11,405 bases of DNA, from assembly GCA_007122555.1 (NCBI GenBank), contig SKTL01000242.1:1-11405 (forward strand). The letters run 5' to 3'. Positions 1-7,229 of the stretch are shown piece after piece. The DNA is from Thermomicrobiaceae bacterium (GTDB taxonomy: Bacteria > Chloroflexota > Chloroflexia > Thermomicrobiales > Thermomicrobiaceae). The stretch's first letter is position 1. Each line of letters begins with the position of its first letter. The notes under the pieces were generated by a model, which was not told the origin of the DNA, did not search any database, and worked only from the letters and a program-made list of their open reading frames with translations. The position numbers and the translations under genes are program-made.

Positions 1-423
1 ATCGGTGTCGAGATGGATGTCCAGACCGCACCGATTTCCGAAACGCTCGGAGACATGCGAGCCGGCGAGCTGGATGCTGCTATCTTCAACTGGACATATG
101 GCGGCTGGATGGGTGAACCGGACGGCCGTACGACGCTGCTGACTGGCGCGTTCAACAATTTCAGCCAGTTCTCCAGTATTCAGATCGACAATGTGCTTTA
201 TCAAGGGGTCGCCGCGATCGATCCAGAAGAGCGCAGGACCATCTACCGCGGCTTGCAGGAGCGCGTCGTCGATCTATCGCCGTTTCTGTTGCTGGCCTAT
301 CCCTACGACTGGTATCACGCAGGCAATCGGGTGCAAGGTTTGCCCGATGGGGTTCGGTGGGATTCCCGGGTGCTGCGCAAGTTGTCCAGGTGCTGGGTGT
401 TTGATCCAGATCAGGGGGAATAA
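1..423 (+). CDS. ABC transporter substrate-binding protein, family 5 (C-terminal part)
   Basis: This frame is open from the left edge to a TAA stop at 421-423 and encodes the last 140 residues of a protein whose start lies outside the window. It resembles the C-terminal lobe of SBP_bac_5 (peptide/nickel/oligopeptide-binding) proteins. Features seen are a stretch typed as '...GELDAAIFNWTYGG', then a polar 'NNFSQFSS' segment, then a helix with 'DPEERRTIYRGLQERVVD', then 'PFLLLAYPYDWYHAGNRVQG'. In this family such segments close the ligand cleft, and the protein is exported and tethered outside the membrane to feed an ABC permease. The signal peptide and lipobox cannot be checked because the N-terminus is missing. 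No permease or ATPase gene follows, so any partner genes must lie to the left or elsewhere. The ligand cannot be told from this fragment. Confidence 0.8.
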   Translation: MGVEMDVQTAPISETLGDMRAGELDAAIFNWTYGGWMGEPDGRTTLLTGAFNNFSQFSSIQIDNVLYQGVAAIDPEERRTIYRGLQERVVDLSPFLLLAYPYDWYHAGNRVQGLPDGVRWDSRVLRKLSRCWVFDPDQGE

Positions 424-444
424 TCCGGCCCGGACCCCATCCTC

Positions 445-453
445 TGGTACAAT
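445..453 (+). promoter_or_regulatory. Candidate extended -10 promoter ahead of the DUF1385 gene
   Basis: The sequence TGGTACAAT fits the extended -10 pattern TGnTAtaaT with one mismatch in the hexamer. There is no convincing -35 box 17 bases upstream, which is common for extended -10 promoters. It sits in the 86-base gap after the substrate-binding protein gene. Transcription would start near position 460, giving a leader of about 50 bases before the ATG at 510. It could drive the DUF1385, argH and GNAT genes together. This is a pattern match only. Confidence 0.35.
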
Positions 454-509
454 CCACGGTCGTAAACACGTCGACGATTCTTCGTTTTGCATCGTTCCCT
501 GGAGCACCA

Positions 510-1529
510 ATGTCCGAATCCAGAATCTACGGCGGTCAGGCAGTGATGGAAGGCGTGATGATGCGCGGCCGTCGCAATATGGCCGTGGCAGTTCGCGCCC
601 CGAACGGCGAGATCGCCGTTTATCAGGAACCGCTGAAGATGGGGAAATGGACCGAGCGCGCCCGCCCGCTCCCGTTCATCCGCGGCGTGTTCATGCTCTG
701 GGACACGATGGTGCTGGGGATGCGATCCCTGGTCTTTTCGGCAAACGTTGGCTTGATCGAAGGCAATGTTAAAGAAAACCGCGATGCTGCTGAAGACGAC
801 CTGACCGGGACAGCGCTCTGGGTGACGGTCGGCGTATCGATCATCTTCTCGATTGCGCTCTTTTTCGTGCTTCCGCTGGCGATCACCGGATTTCTGGATC
901 GATACATTGCCAGTGATACCCTCAGTAACGTGGTTGAGGGCATCATCCGCCTGGCGATCCTTGTCGGGTACATGCTCCTGATTGGCCGGATGAACGACAT
1001 CAAACGCGTGTTTTCCTATCACGGCGCCGAGCACAAGACGATTAACGCCTACGAGGCAGGCGATGACCTGACGGTTGAGAATGTCCGCAATCACAGTATC
1101 AGTCATCCCCGCTGCGGGACCGGGTTCCTGCTGGTCGTGGTGCTTCTCTCGATCTTCGTGTTCGCGTTGCTTGGCCGGCCGGACTGGTTCTGGCGGATCT
1201 CGTCACGTATCTTCCTGGTCCCCGTTATCGCCGCAATGGCGTATGAGTTCATTAAACTCACCGCGCAGTACTATGAGAACACGCTGATTCGGATTCTCGT
1301 GGCCCCGAGTATGGCGCTGCAGCGACTGACCACGCGCCCGCCGGACGATGGAATGCTGGAAGTTGCGATCGTTTCCTTCAAGCGCGTCCAGGCGGCCGAG
1401 GGCGAGATATCCGAGGCCGATGCGGAGCATGAAGACGTTGTTCCCGTCGACGAGAGCGGTATCCCGCTCGAACCGGCCCAGGAACAACCCGCTACGGCGC
1501 CGGAACCGGCAACGTCGACTGCATCGTAA
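510..1529 (+). CDS. DUF1385 multi-pass membrane protein (YqhQ-like)
   Basis: This gene encodes a 339-residue protein of the DUF1385 family, which includes Bacillus subtilis YqhQ and whose biochemical role is not established. The N-terminus carries the family hallmark GGQAVMEGVMMRG at residues 8-20. The central hallmark YHGAEHK lies at 170-176, and HPRCGTGFL lies at 199-207. Hydrophobic segments at about 101-126, 142-160, 206-222 and 232-249 suggest four membrane spans. The conserved His, Glu and Cys residues cluster between spans two and three, which could suggest a metal site or an enzyme, but this is inference. The last 40 residues are an acidic and Pro/Ala-rich tail that is probably disordered. 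The ATG start has GGAG five bases upstream and places the N-terminal hallmark where the family has it. The gene is 63 bases from argH and probably shares a transcript with it. Confidence 0.9.
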   Translation: MSESRIYGGQAVMEGVMMRGRRNMAVAVRAPNGEIAVYQEPLKMGKWTERARPLPFIRGVFMLWDTMVLGMRSLVFSANVGLIEGNVKENRDAAEDDLTGTALWVTVGVSIIFSIALFFVLPLAITGFLDRYIASDTLSNVVEGIIRLAILVGYMLLIGRMNDIKRVFSYHGAEHKTINAYEAGDDLTVENVRNHSISHPRCGTGFLLVVVLLSIFVFALLGRPDWFWRISSRIFLVPVIAAMAYEFIKLTAQYYENTLIRILVAPSMALQRLTTRPPDDGMLEVAIVSFKRVQAAEGEISEADAEHEDVVPVDESGIPLEPAQEQPATAPEPATSTAS

Positions 1530-1576
1530 GCGTTACTCGAGTGAATAGCTCCGGTCAGTCTCAGTTGATTCACCGC

Positions 1577-1585
1577 AGGGAAGGG
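1577..1585 (+). promoter_or_regulatory. Ribosome binding site that fixes the argH GTG start
   Basis: The purine run AGGGAAGGG ends seven bases before the GTG at 1593. The nearby ATG at 1588 is not the argH start. It reads Met-Pro and then a TGA that overlaps the GTG (ATG CCG TGA). GTG is therefore the only start that fits both the Shine-Dalgarno spacing and the ArgH N-terminus. Confidence 0.6.
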
Positions 1586-1592
1586 TCATGCC

Positions 1593-3056
1593 GTGAGTGA
1601 AGGCGGGTCACAGCCATCGGCGAAACTCTGGGGAGGACGCTTCAGCCGCCCGACTGATGCCCTGGTTGATGAACTGAACGCATCCATCGGGTTCGATCAG
1701 CGCTTCGCCCGACACGACATTGCGGGATCGATCGCTCATGCCCGAATGCTCGCGAAGCAGGGCATTATCTCCGCTGACGATCAGGCCGAAATCGAACGGG
1801 GCCTGAAGCAGGTCTGGCGCGAGATTCAGGCGGGAACGCACGAGTTTCGACAGTCCGACGAGGACATTCACCTCAGTGTCGAGGGTCGCCTGCGCGAGAT
1901 TATCGGCGCGCCTGCCGGCCGTCTGCACACCGGACGTAGCCGGAACGACCAGGTCGCGACTGATTTCCGAATGTGGTGCCGTGAAGCGGTCTTGATGCTT
2001 GCCGCCGGAGTCACCGACGCCATCAATGCGCTACTGGAGATCGGCGACCGCTATCCGGACGCCATTCTTCCGGGTTACACTCACTTGCAACGCGCACAGC
2101 CGGTGTTGCTACGCCATCACATGCTCGCCTACGGTGAGATGCTGCTCCGGGATCTCGACCGTTTGCGGGATGTCTATCGGCGAACGAATCAATCGCCGCT
2201 CGGGGCCGGCGCACTGGCCGGGGTGACGTATCCCATCGACCGTGAGATGACCGCGCAACTGCTCGGGTTCGACGATGTCTGCGCCAACAGTCTCGATGCC
2301 GTTTCGGATCGCGATTTCGTGATCGACACGCTCCCGGCCTGCAGCCAGATTTCGATGCATCTCTCGCGTCTGGCTGAGGAGCTGGTTATCTGGTCGACAC
2401 CCGAATTTGGCTTCATTGAACTTGACGACGCGTTCGCGACCGGCTCCAGCATCATGCCCCAGAAGAAGAATCCGGACGTCGCCGAGCTGATCCGCGGCAA
2501 GACCGGACGGGTCTACGGGCATCTGATTGCAATGCTCACGGTGAACAAGGGGTTGCCGCTCTCTTACAATAAGGATCTGCAGGAAGACAAGGAAGGCGTT
2601 TTCGACACTGTTGACACGCTCGGGATGATTCTTCGGGTACTCCCTCCGATGCTACAATCGACGACGTTTCGACCCGAGCCAATGGAACAGGCAGCGGGGG
2701 GCGGATTTGCGCTGGCGACGGACATTGCCGATTACCTGGTCAAGCAAGGGTTGCCGTTCCGTGAGGCGCATGAGGTAGTCGGGGCCGTTGTTGGCTATTG
2801 CGCCGCCGAGGGCAAAGACTTTCCGGCGCTTTCAGTTGACGAATGGGCGCGATTCAGCCCGATTCTTGCCGAAGGACGACCGCCGTTGACGCCGCGTGAC
2901 GCGATTGAGGCCCGCAATGTTCAGGGGGGCACCGGCGACCAGGTCGTCAAGGAGGCGCGCCAGGCGTTTGACGCTCGTTTCGAGACGTTTCAGGAATGGA
3001 TAGCTGAGAAGACCCAGCAGACCGCTGTCCTCGATGCGTTACTCGAGACTGAGTAG
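1593..3056 (+). CDS. argH: Argininosuccinate lyase
   Basis: ArgH cleaves L-argininosuccinate to L-arginine and fumarate, the last step of arginine synthesis, in the cytoplasm as a homotetramer. The 487-residue product is close to the usual length of about 460-470 plus a short N-terminal extension. It begins the domain with KLWGGRFS (residues 11-18). Active-site blocks are HTGRSRNDQ at 112-120, GYTHLQRAQP at 161-170 (H164 is the conserved histidine) and the fumarase/aspartase superfamily signature GSSIMPQKKNP at 284-294, whose mobile loop carries the catalytic serine. No key residue is missing. The start is GTG, chosen on ribosome-binding-site spacing. The GNAT gene begins nine bases after the stop, so the two are very likely cotranscribed. 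The gene faces a cyanophycin cluster that consumes arginine. That is a sensible metabolic neighbour, although transcription is convergent and so control must be separate. Confidence 0.97.
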   Translation: MSEGGSQPSAKLWGGRFSRPTDALVDELNASIGFDQRFARHDIAGSIAHARMLAKQGIISADDQAEIERGLKQVWREIQAGTHEFRQSDEDIHLSVEGRLREIIGAPAGRLHTGRSRNDQVATDFRMWCREAVLMLAAGVTDAINALLEIGDRYPDAILPGYTHLQRAQPVLLRHHMLAYGEMLLRDLDRLRDVYRRTNQSPLGAGALAGVTYPIDREMTAQLLGFDDVCANSLDAVSDRDFVIDTLPACSQISMHLSRLAEELVIWSTPEFGFIELDDAFATGSSIMPQKKNPDVAELIRGKTGRVYGHLIAMLTVNKGLPLSYNKDLQEDKEGVFDTVDTLGMILRVLPPMLQSTTFRPEPMEQAAGGGFALATDIADYLVKQGLPFREAHEVVGAVVGYCAAEGKDFPALSVDEWARFSPILAEGRPPLTPRDAIEARNVQGGTGDQVVKEARQAFDARFETFQEWIAEKTQQTAVLDALLETE

Positions 3057-3065
3057 AGGGCCAGC

Positions 3066-3554
3066 ATGACCGCGATCGAACGTTCTCGATATCATCAGAA
3101 TGCAACGGGTGATCCGGCGATCGTGACTCGAACAGTCAGTTCCAACGCCGAAATGGAAGCGGTCTATCAGATACGCCGGGACGTGTTCGTGCGCGAACAG
3201 GGGCTGACCAGATCGGTGTACGACGAACCGGACGATCGGGTCAGCGTTCACGTAGTCGCTCAGTCAGGCGGACAGATTCTCGGAACAGGCAGGCTCACGT
3301 TCATTCGGGACGAAGCGCAAATTGCCTGGCTCGCGATACTCAAGCCTGCTCGTGGGACTGGCGCGGGAAAGGCGATAATGCAGCATCTGCTGGAGATCGC
3401 CGCTGAACATCCTGTGCAATACGTCAGCCTGAATGCGCAGACCCACGCGCTCGGCTTCTATGAACGCTTCGGGTTTGAGTCGATCGGCAATCGATTTCAC
3501 ATGAGCCAGATCGAACACCAGTTCATGGTGAAAGTGCTCGACCCGGCTGATTAG
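3066..3554 (+). CDS. GNAT-family N-acetyltransferase (ElaA-like)
   Basis: This gene encodes a 162-residue single-domain GNAT protein that would transfer an acyl group from acetyl-CoA to an amine in the cytoplasm. The domain runs from about residue 20 to the end. An early helix has IRRDVFVREQG (36-46). Strand beta4 leads into the acetyl-CoA pyrophosphate loop RGTGAGK at 96-102. The C-terminal hallmark FYERFGFESIG lies at 131-141, followed by a segment ending in IEHQFM (149-154), as in ElaA-type proteins. The ATG has GAGGG five bases upstream that overlaps the argH stop, which points to translational coupling. The substrate is unknown. Because short GNAT proteins can serve as N-acetylglutamate synthases in arginine synthesis, and because a GNAT domain is fused to ArgH in some marine gamma-proteobacteria, a role in arginine synthesis is possible. 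The ElaA-like look argues for a general acetyltransferase instead. Confidence 0.88.
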   Translation: MTAIERSRYHQNATGDPAIVTRTVSSNAEMEAVYQIRRDVFVREQGLTRSVYDEPDDRVSVHVVAQSGGQILGTGRLTFIRDEAQIAWLAILKPARGTGAGKAIMQHLLEIAAEHPVQYVSLNAQTHALGFYERFGFESIGNRFHMSQIEHQFMVKVLDPAD

Positions 3555-3583
3555 ATCCACCTTCGGCTAGTCTGTTCGGGTCG
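3539..3583. terminator. Possible shared stem in the convergent gap between GNAT and cphA
   Basis: CGACCCG at 3539-3545 and CGGGTCG at 3577-3583 are perfect 7-base complements that flank the 12-base gap between two converging stop codons. The 31-base loop is long and there is no T-run on either side. If the stem forms it could act as a weak two-way stop signal for both transcripts. No standard rho-independent terminator is visible in this gap. Confidence 0.2.
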
Positions 3584-6230
3584 CCAGATCTTCCTGGCGC
3601 GATTGCGTTCGCGACACGACCGCATTCCACACTTCCTCCGGGTGATCTGCGAGCAGAATTATCAGGTCGTCCTGCGACGCTCTGCGCATCACTTCGTCGG
3701 TCGCTTCAAGCTCGTTCAGAACGACGGCAATCTTTTCTGCAGGGAAACCTTGTTTCGTGAGCGTGGACCGCATGATTTCGGCTACTTCTCCCTCGTCGCG
3801 GCCGCGCAGGTGGTAGTCCTCGCGTACGATAATCTCATCGAACGCTTCAGCGGAGAGTTCGGCGAACCGAATGATGTCCTCATCGCGTCGATCGCCCGGC
3901 ATGGAGATCATCGCCAGTGACCGGGTCGGGTTCAGCCGGTGCACGAAGTCCGTTAGCTCCTGCAAACCGGCGACGTTGTGACAGTAGTCAACGATCACGC
4001 GGTAGCCGCCCGCGTCGAGCAAGTTCAGGCGACCCGGGGAGTGGAAGAATGACGTCGAGAATGACCGCAGACCGGTGCGAATCGTTTGCAGCGAGATGTT
4101 TGACGCATATGCTGCGGCAGTCGCCGCCAGGGCGTTCTTCACGTTCACGCGAGCGCGACCCTCGAAGGTCGCCGGGATATCCAGGACGTTGAGAATCGTC
4201 GTCTCCCGTTTGCCTTCTGCAAGACAGATCGTTTCGGTCTCTCCCTGCCGGCGTAAGAAGACCGCGATTCCGCGCGAACGAAGGTGACTGCGGACGACTT
4301 CGTTGCTCTCATCCATTGAGAAGTAGATGATTTCGCCACGGGCGCGGCGCTCCATCTTCAGGCACCACTCATCGTCTGCGTTGAGGATCGAATAGCCATC
4401 GTTCCAGGTTGCAGCAGGAACTACCGCCTTGACCTCGGCGAGTTCCTCGATTGTGTCAACACCGCCGACACCGAGATGGTCGCCGGTTACGTTCGTCACC
4501 ACCGAGACGTCACACCGGTCGAATCCGAGTCCGGCCCGGACGATACCGCCGCGTGCGGTTTCCAGGACGGCGTGTTCGACAGTTGGGTTCTGCAGCACCA
4601 TCTGCGCGCTCTGCGGGCCGCTCATGTCCCCTTTGAGGATTTGCGTGCCGTCGATGTAGATGCCGTCGGTCGTCGTCAGTCCGACTCGCTTCCCGGCCAT
4701 TTTCACCATGTGGGCGATCATCCGGCAGGTTGTCGTCTTGCCGTTGGTGCCCGTTACGGCGGTGATCGGAATCCGTGAGCGAGTCCCTTCCGGGAAGAGC
4801 GTGTCCACAACGGGACGGGCCACGTCCTGCGGCTCGCCTTCAGTCGGGTGAGTATGCATTCGGAACCCGGGGCCCGCGTTCACCTCGCAGATCGCCCCGG
4901 CCTGGTCTTTGAGCGGGCGCGTGATGTCGTTCGCAATGATGTCGATTCCGGCGACATCGAGTCCTATGATCAAGGCGGCCTGTTCGGCTATCTCGATATT
5001 ATCCGGGTGGATTTCGTTCGTAAGATCACGGGAAATCCCGCCCGTGGACATGTTTCCGGTCAGTTGCAGTTGAACAAACTCGCCGTTGGCCGGAATCGTT
5101 TCGAGCGTCCGCTCACTCTTTTCCAGAACGCTGATGACTGACTGGTTGACCGGGATTCGAGTCAGCACCTTCTCGTGCCCGATTCCCCGACGAGGATCAC
5201 TGTTGGTGATCTCGATCAGCTCGCTGATGGTGTGCTTGCCGTCTCCAATAACATGGGCCGGAACGCGCTCCGCGCAGGCGATCATCTGGCCGTCGACGAT
5301 CAGAATCCGGTAGTCGCGACCGGTGATGTACGACTCCACCATAACTTGGCCGCTTCGGCTCTCGTCCTGCGCCAGTCGAAAGGACTTGGCCACATCTTCA
5401 TCATTGAGGAGGTTAATCTGGACGCCGCGCCCGTGGTTACCATCCATCGGTTTCATGACGACCGGATAGCCGATGGATCGGGCGACAGAGAGCGCTTCCT
5501 CAAACGAGTCAACCGGCGCCCCGCGAGGCACGGGAATACCAACGCCGTGGAGAAGCTGATTGGTGAGGCGCTTATTTCCGGCGATGTCGACTGCGATGTC
5601 ACTGGTTTCCGAGGTGACGGTCGCCCAGATACGACGCTGATATACGCCATAGCCCATCTGGACGAGCGATCGGCTGGGATCCAGTCGAATTACCGGAATT
5701 CCCCGGCGCTCAGCTTCTTCAACCAGCGCCTTTGTACTCGGGCCGTAGGCGAGCCGTTCAGCGATACGAATCAGCTCTTCCAGCTCTTCTTCGAAAACGA
5801 AATCCGGGTCATCCTGATGGACCATCCAGTTGACGAACCGTATCGCCAGCTTGCCGGCTTCCATGCCGAGATCCGGCTGGATGTACTGATAAACGACGTT
5901 GTAGACGCCATACTCGCCGGTAGATCGAGTCAATCCCCGCCCGACTTCGGACCCAGCGATTGTTTGTAGCTCCAGCGCAATATGTTCGGCAATATGTCCA
6001 AGCCAGGTGCCTTCCTGGACGCGTTCGAGGAATCCGCCTGGCCGGCCGAGTGAGCAATAGTGATCGTGAAGCGACGGGATGTGTTTAACAAGATGGTCAT
6101 AGAACCCGTCGATCGTATTAGATGGACATTCTTCCAGATCGCCAAGATCGACTTTGAGCCGGATAACTGGAACACGCGCCCAGACACTCGGGCCTCGGTA
6201 GATCTGGGATTCGAGGATCTTCACTGGCAT
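3567..6230 (-). CDS. cphA: Cyanophycin synthetase (CphA1 type)
   Basis: CphA makes cyanophycin without ribosomes. It adds Asp to the poly-Asp backbone and then Arg to each Asp side chain, using one ATP per bond. The 887-residue product has all three expected domains and a normal family length. The N domain (about 1-160) contains HIAEHIALE at 79-87, a metal-site-like HxxEH motif. The ATP-grasp domain (about 210-470) has DIAGNKRLTNQLL, then VVMKPMDGNHGRGV at 257-270 and CEVNAGPGFRMH at 448-459. The Mur-ligase domain (about 485-870) has the P-loop TGTNGKTTT at 493-501, ETARGG from E557, GDHL at 583-586, a candidate carbamylated lysine K601, NADD at 617-620, SPGRLN at 731-736 and DYCHN at 748-752. 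Both ATP sites look intact. The N-terminus from the ATG at 6230 matches CphA proteins, although its Shine-Dalgarno (CAGGG, nine bases away) is modest. It is the last gene of the cluster, after cphB. Confidence 0.97.
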   Translation of the reverse strand: MPVKILESQIYRGPSVWARVPVIRLKVDLGDLEECPSNTIDGFYDHLVKHIPSLHDHYCSLGRPGGFLERVQEGTWLGHIAEHIALELQTIAGSEVGRGLTRSTGEYGVYNVVYQYIQPDLGMEAGKLAIRFVNWMVHQDDPDFVFEEELEELIRIAERLAYGPSTKALVEEAERRGIPVIRLDPSRSLVQMGYGVYQRRIWATVTSETSDIAVDIAGNKRLTNQLLHGVGIPVPRGAPVDSFEEALSVARSIGYPVVMKPMDGNHGRGVQINLLNDEDVAKSFRLAQDESRSGQVMVESYITGRDYRILIVDGQMIACAERVPAHVIGDGKHTISELIEITNSDPRRGIGHEKVLTRIPVNQSVISVLEKSERTLETIPANGEFVQLQLTGNMSTGGISRDLTNEIHPDNIEIAEQAALIIGLDVAGIDIIANDITRPLKDQAGAICEVNAGPGFRMHTHPTEGEPQDVARPVVDTLFPEGTRSRIPITAVTGTNGKTTTCRMIAHMVKMAGKRVGLTTTDGIYIDGTQILKGDMSGPQSAQMVLQNPTVEHAVLETARGGIVRAGLGFDRCDVSVVTNVTGDHLGVGGVDTIEELAEVKAVVPAATWNDGYSILNADDEWCLKMERRARGEIIYFSMDESNEVVRSHLRSRGIAVFLRRQGETETICLAEGKRETTILNVLDIPATFEGRARVNVKNALAATAAAYASNISLQTIRTGLRSFSTSFFHSPGRLNLLDAGGYRVIVDYCHNVAGLQELTDFVHRLNPTRSLAMISMPGDRRDEDIIRFAELSAEAFDEIIVREDYHLRGRDEGEVAEIMRSTLTKQGFPAEKIAVVLNELEATDEVMRRASQDDLIILLADHPEEVWNAVVSRTQSRQEDLATRTD

Positions 6231-6276
6231 GGTAACCGGCCCTGCCTCTCCCTAGCGTGTACTGCGGACAACCACC

Positions 6277-6297
6277 GCCATGATCCCGGATCATGGC
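6277..6297. promoter_or_regulatory. Perfect inverted repeat between cphB and cphA
   Basis: Two perfect 10-base arms, GCCATGATCC and GGATCATGGC, are separated by a single C. The element lies in the 102-base gap, 46 bases before the cphA start and 35 bases after the cphB stop. A one-base centre suits a DNA operator for a dimeric regulator. As RNA, the same sequence could fold to an 8-bp stem with a 5-base loop that separates or protects the two messages. There is no T-run after it on the minus strand, so it does not look like a rho-independent terminator. Each arm contains a GATC site. Confidence 0.55.
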
Positions 6298-6332
6298 ATG
6301 CCCGCTCGTCGATTACTGATTGCCTGTGCGTG

Positions 6333-7139
6333 TCAGTTCTGAGGAACGACATTCCGCTCGTCAAGGCTGTAGCGTCCACCCTCGGCCACAAAATGGATGA
6401 CTGCATTCGAAATCGTGGGCGGCGTTGCGCCATTGACGTTCTCGATATCGGATTGCATCCGCGATCCGTCCACGATAAGAACTGAACCACGGCCGATGAC
6501 TTCGATCACACCGTCCGGACTGATGAGCGCTGCGGTGTCTTCGTCAATGCCTACTCCAAGAAGCCCGGGATTGTAACTGACCATTGCGACGAGGCGACTG
6601 ACACGGTTTCGCTCCGTGAAGTGCTGGTCGATGATGACTGAATCAATCAGCCCGAGTCCCCGCGAGAGCTTCGCCATCTTCTGGCGTGGAGTCGGGCCGC
6701 TCTGGCCGCCCGCGACCATGACCGTGCTCATCACCGACGCGCCCGCGCTGGTTCCGGCGACCGGTACCCCATCCCGGTTGCGGTTGGCGATTGTTTCCGC
6801 GGATCGCGTGCGGCCGAGTATTCGCGCCAGTCGGACCTGATTGCCGCCAGTCATGAATACCCCACTGCTTTGCTCAAGACGTTCGACAACACCATCATCA
6901 TTCGCGTCGGAACGATCGCGGATATCTACAACGTCGACATGATCAACGCCGAGATCACCAAAGATCGATCGGTACTGATCGCCAGCATCCTGTATCCGTG
7001 ATGCTGTCGGGATTACCGCAATTCGCGCTTCATCCCCGCCACTCAGTTCAACGAAGCGACGCAGGATGATTCGATCGCGCGTCTTGTCTTCCGCGCCGCC
7101 GATTGCCAGAAGAGGGCCAGAAACTCGTCTTGTCACCAT
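6333..7139 (-). CDS. cphB: Cyanophycinase
   Basis: CphB is an S51-family serine exopeptidase that degrades cyanophycin to beta-Asp-Arg dipeptides in the cytoplasm. The 268-residue product is of normal family length with no signal peptide, so it fits an intracellular enzyme and not the longer secreted CphE. Visible motifs are LAIGGAEDK at 11-19, FMTGGNQVRLAR at 95-106 and the nucleophile elbow AGTSAGAS at 128-135, with S131 as the predicted catalytic serine. Also visible are DQHFTERNR at 171-179, which in the family lines the substrate pocket, and GIDEDTAA at 197-204. Nothing essential is missing. The ATG at 7139 starts the family N-terminus directly. Its ribosome binding site is weak (GGTGG close to the ATG, next to an 8-base tandem repeat). 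The gene lies between the Mur-ligase paralogue and cphA on the same strand, in the cphB-cphA order known in cyanobacteria. Confidence 0.96.
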   Translation of the reverse strand: MVTRRVSGPLLAIGGAEDKTRDRIILRRFVELSGGDEARIAVIPTASRIQDAGDQYRSIFGDLGVDHVDVVDIRDRSDANDDGVVERLEQSSGVFMTGGNQVRLARILGRTRSAETIANRNRDGVPVAGTSAGASVMSTVMVAGGQSGPTPRQKMAKLSRGLGLIDSVIIDQHFTERNRVSRLVAMVSYNPGLLGVGIDEDTAALISPDGVIEVIGRGSVLIVDGSRMQSDIENVNGATPPTISNAVIHFVAEGGRYSLDERNVVPQN

Positions 7140-7149
7140 ACCACCGAAA

Positions 7150-7166
7150 AATATCAGAATATCAGA
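7150..7166 (-). repeat. Short tandem repeat in the cphB leader
   Basis: On the minus strand the octamer CTGATATT occurs twice head to tail, with one matching base beyond, ending 10 bases before the cphB start codon. The run is AT-rich in an otherwise GC-rich region. It lies about where a ribosome or a repressor would bind. It may be an operator, an unstructured ribosome-loading site, or chance. Confidence 0.4.
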
Positions 7167-7203
7167 GAATCACGGTTCACCATGCTGCAGTATCCTGCGG
7201 GCA

Positions 7204-7209
7204 ATTATA
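7204..7209 (-). promoter_or_regulatory. Candidate -10 box for cphB (and cphA)
   Basis: The minus strand reads TATAAT, a perfect sigma-70 -10 hexamer, in the 90-base gap between the Mur-ligase paralogue and cphB. The hexamer 17 bases upstream, TAAGTT, is a poor -35 and overlaps the stop codon of the upstream gene. Transcription would begin near 7197, giving a leader of about 57 bases that includes the 8-base tandem repeat. If active, it would let cphB and cphA be expressed apart from the upstream gene. Confidence 0.4.
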
Positions 7210-7229
7210 CAGCCCCCGCGAGGCCGAAC

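Noticed and set aside
411..1106. A 231-codon open frame on the minus strand under the DUF1385 gene
   Set aside because: It is antisense to conserved DUF1385 motifs, its translation is rich in His, Arg and Asp as expected for a shadow frame, and it has no family resemblance.
1588..1595. A two-codon leader peptide (ATG CCG TGA) overlapping the argH start
   Set aside because: A Met-Pro minigene overlapping the GTG is most easily explained by chance. It is too short to serve as an attenuator and there are no alternative stems or arginine codons.
5175..5969. A 264-codon open frame on the plus strand inside cphA
   Set aside because: It is antisense to the ATP-grasp and N-domain coding region of a well-supported cphA. 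Its translation shows no recognisable motif and it has no ribosome binding site or promoter that I can see. Long antisense frames are common in GC-rich coding DNA.
7150..7170. The AT-rich cphB leader as an ARG box for ArgR
   Set aside because: ARG boxes are imperfect palindromes. This block is a direct repeat with no dyad symmetry, so it does not fit.
7185..7198. A GCAG-GATA-CTGC hairpin after the Mur-ligase paralogue stop
   Set aside because: A four-base stem without a T-run is too weak to call a terminator, and it lies downstream of the candidate TATAAT box.
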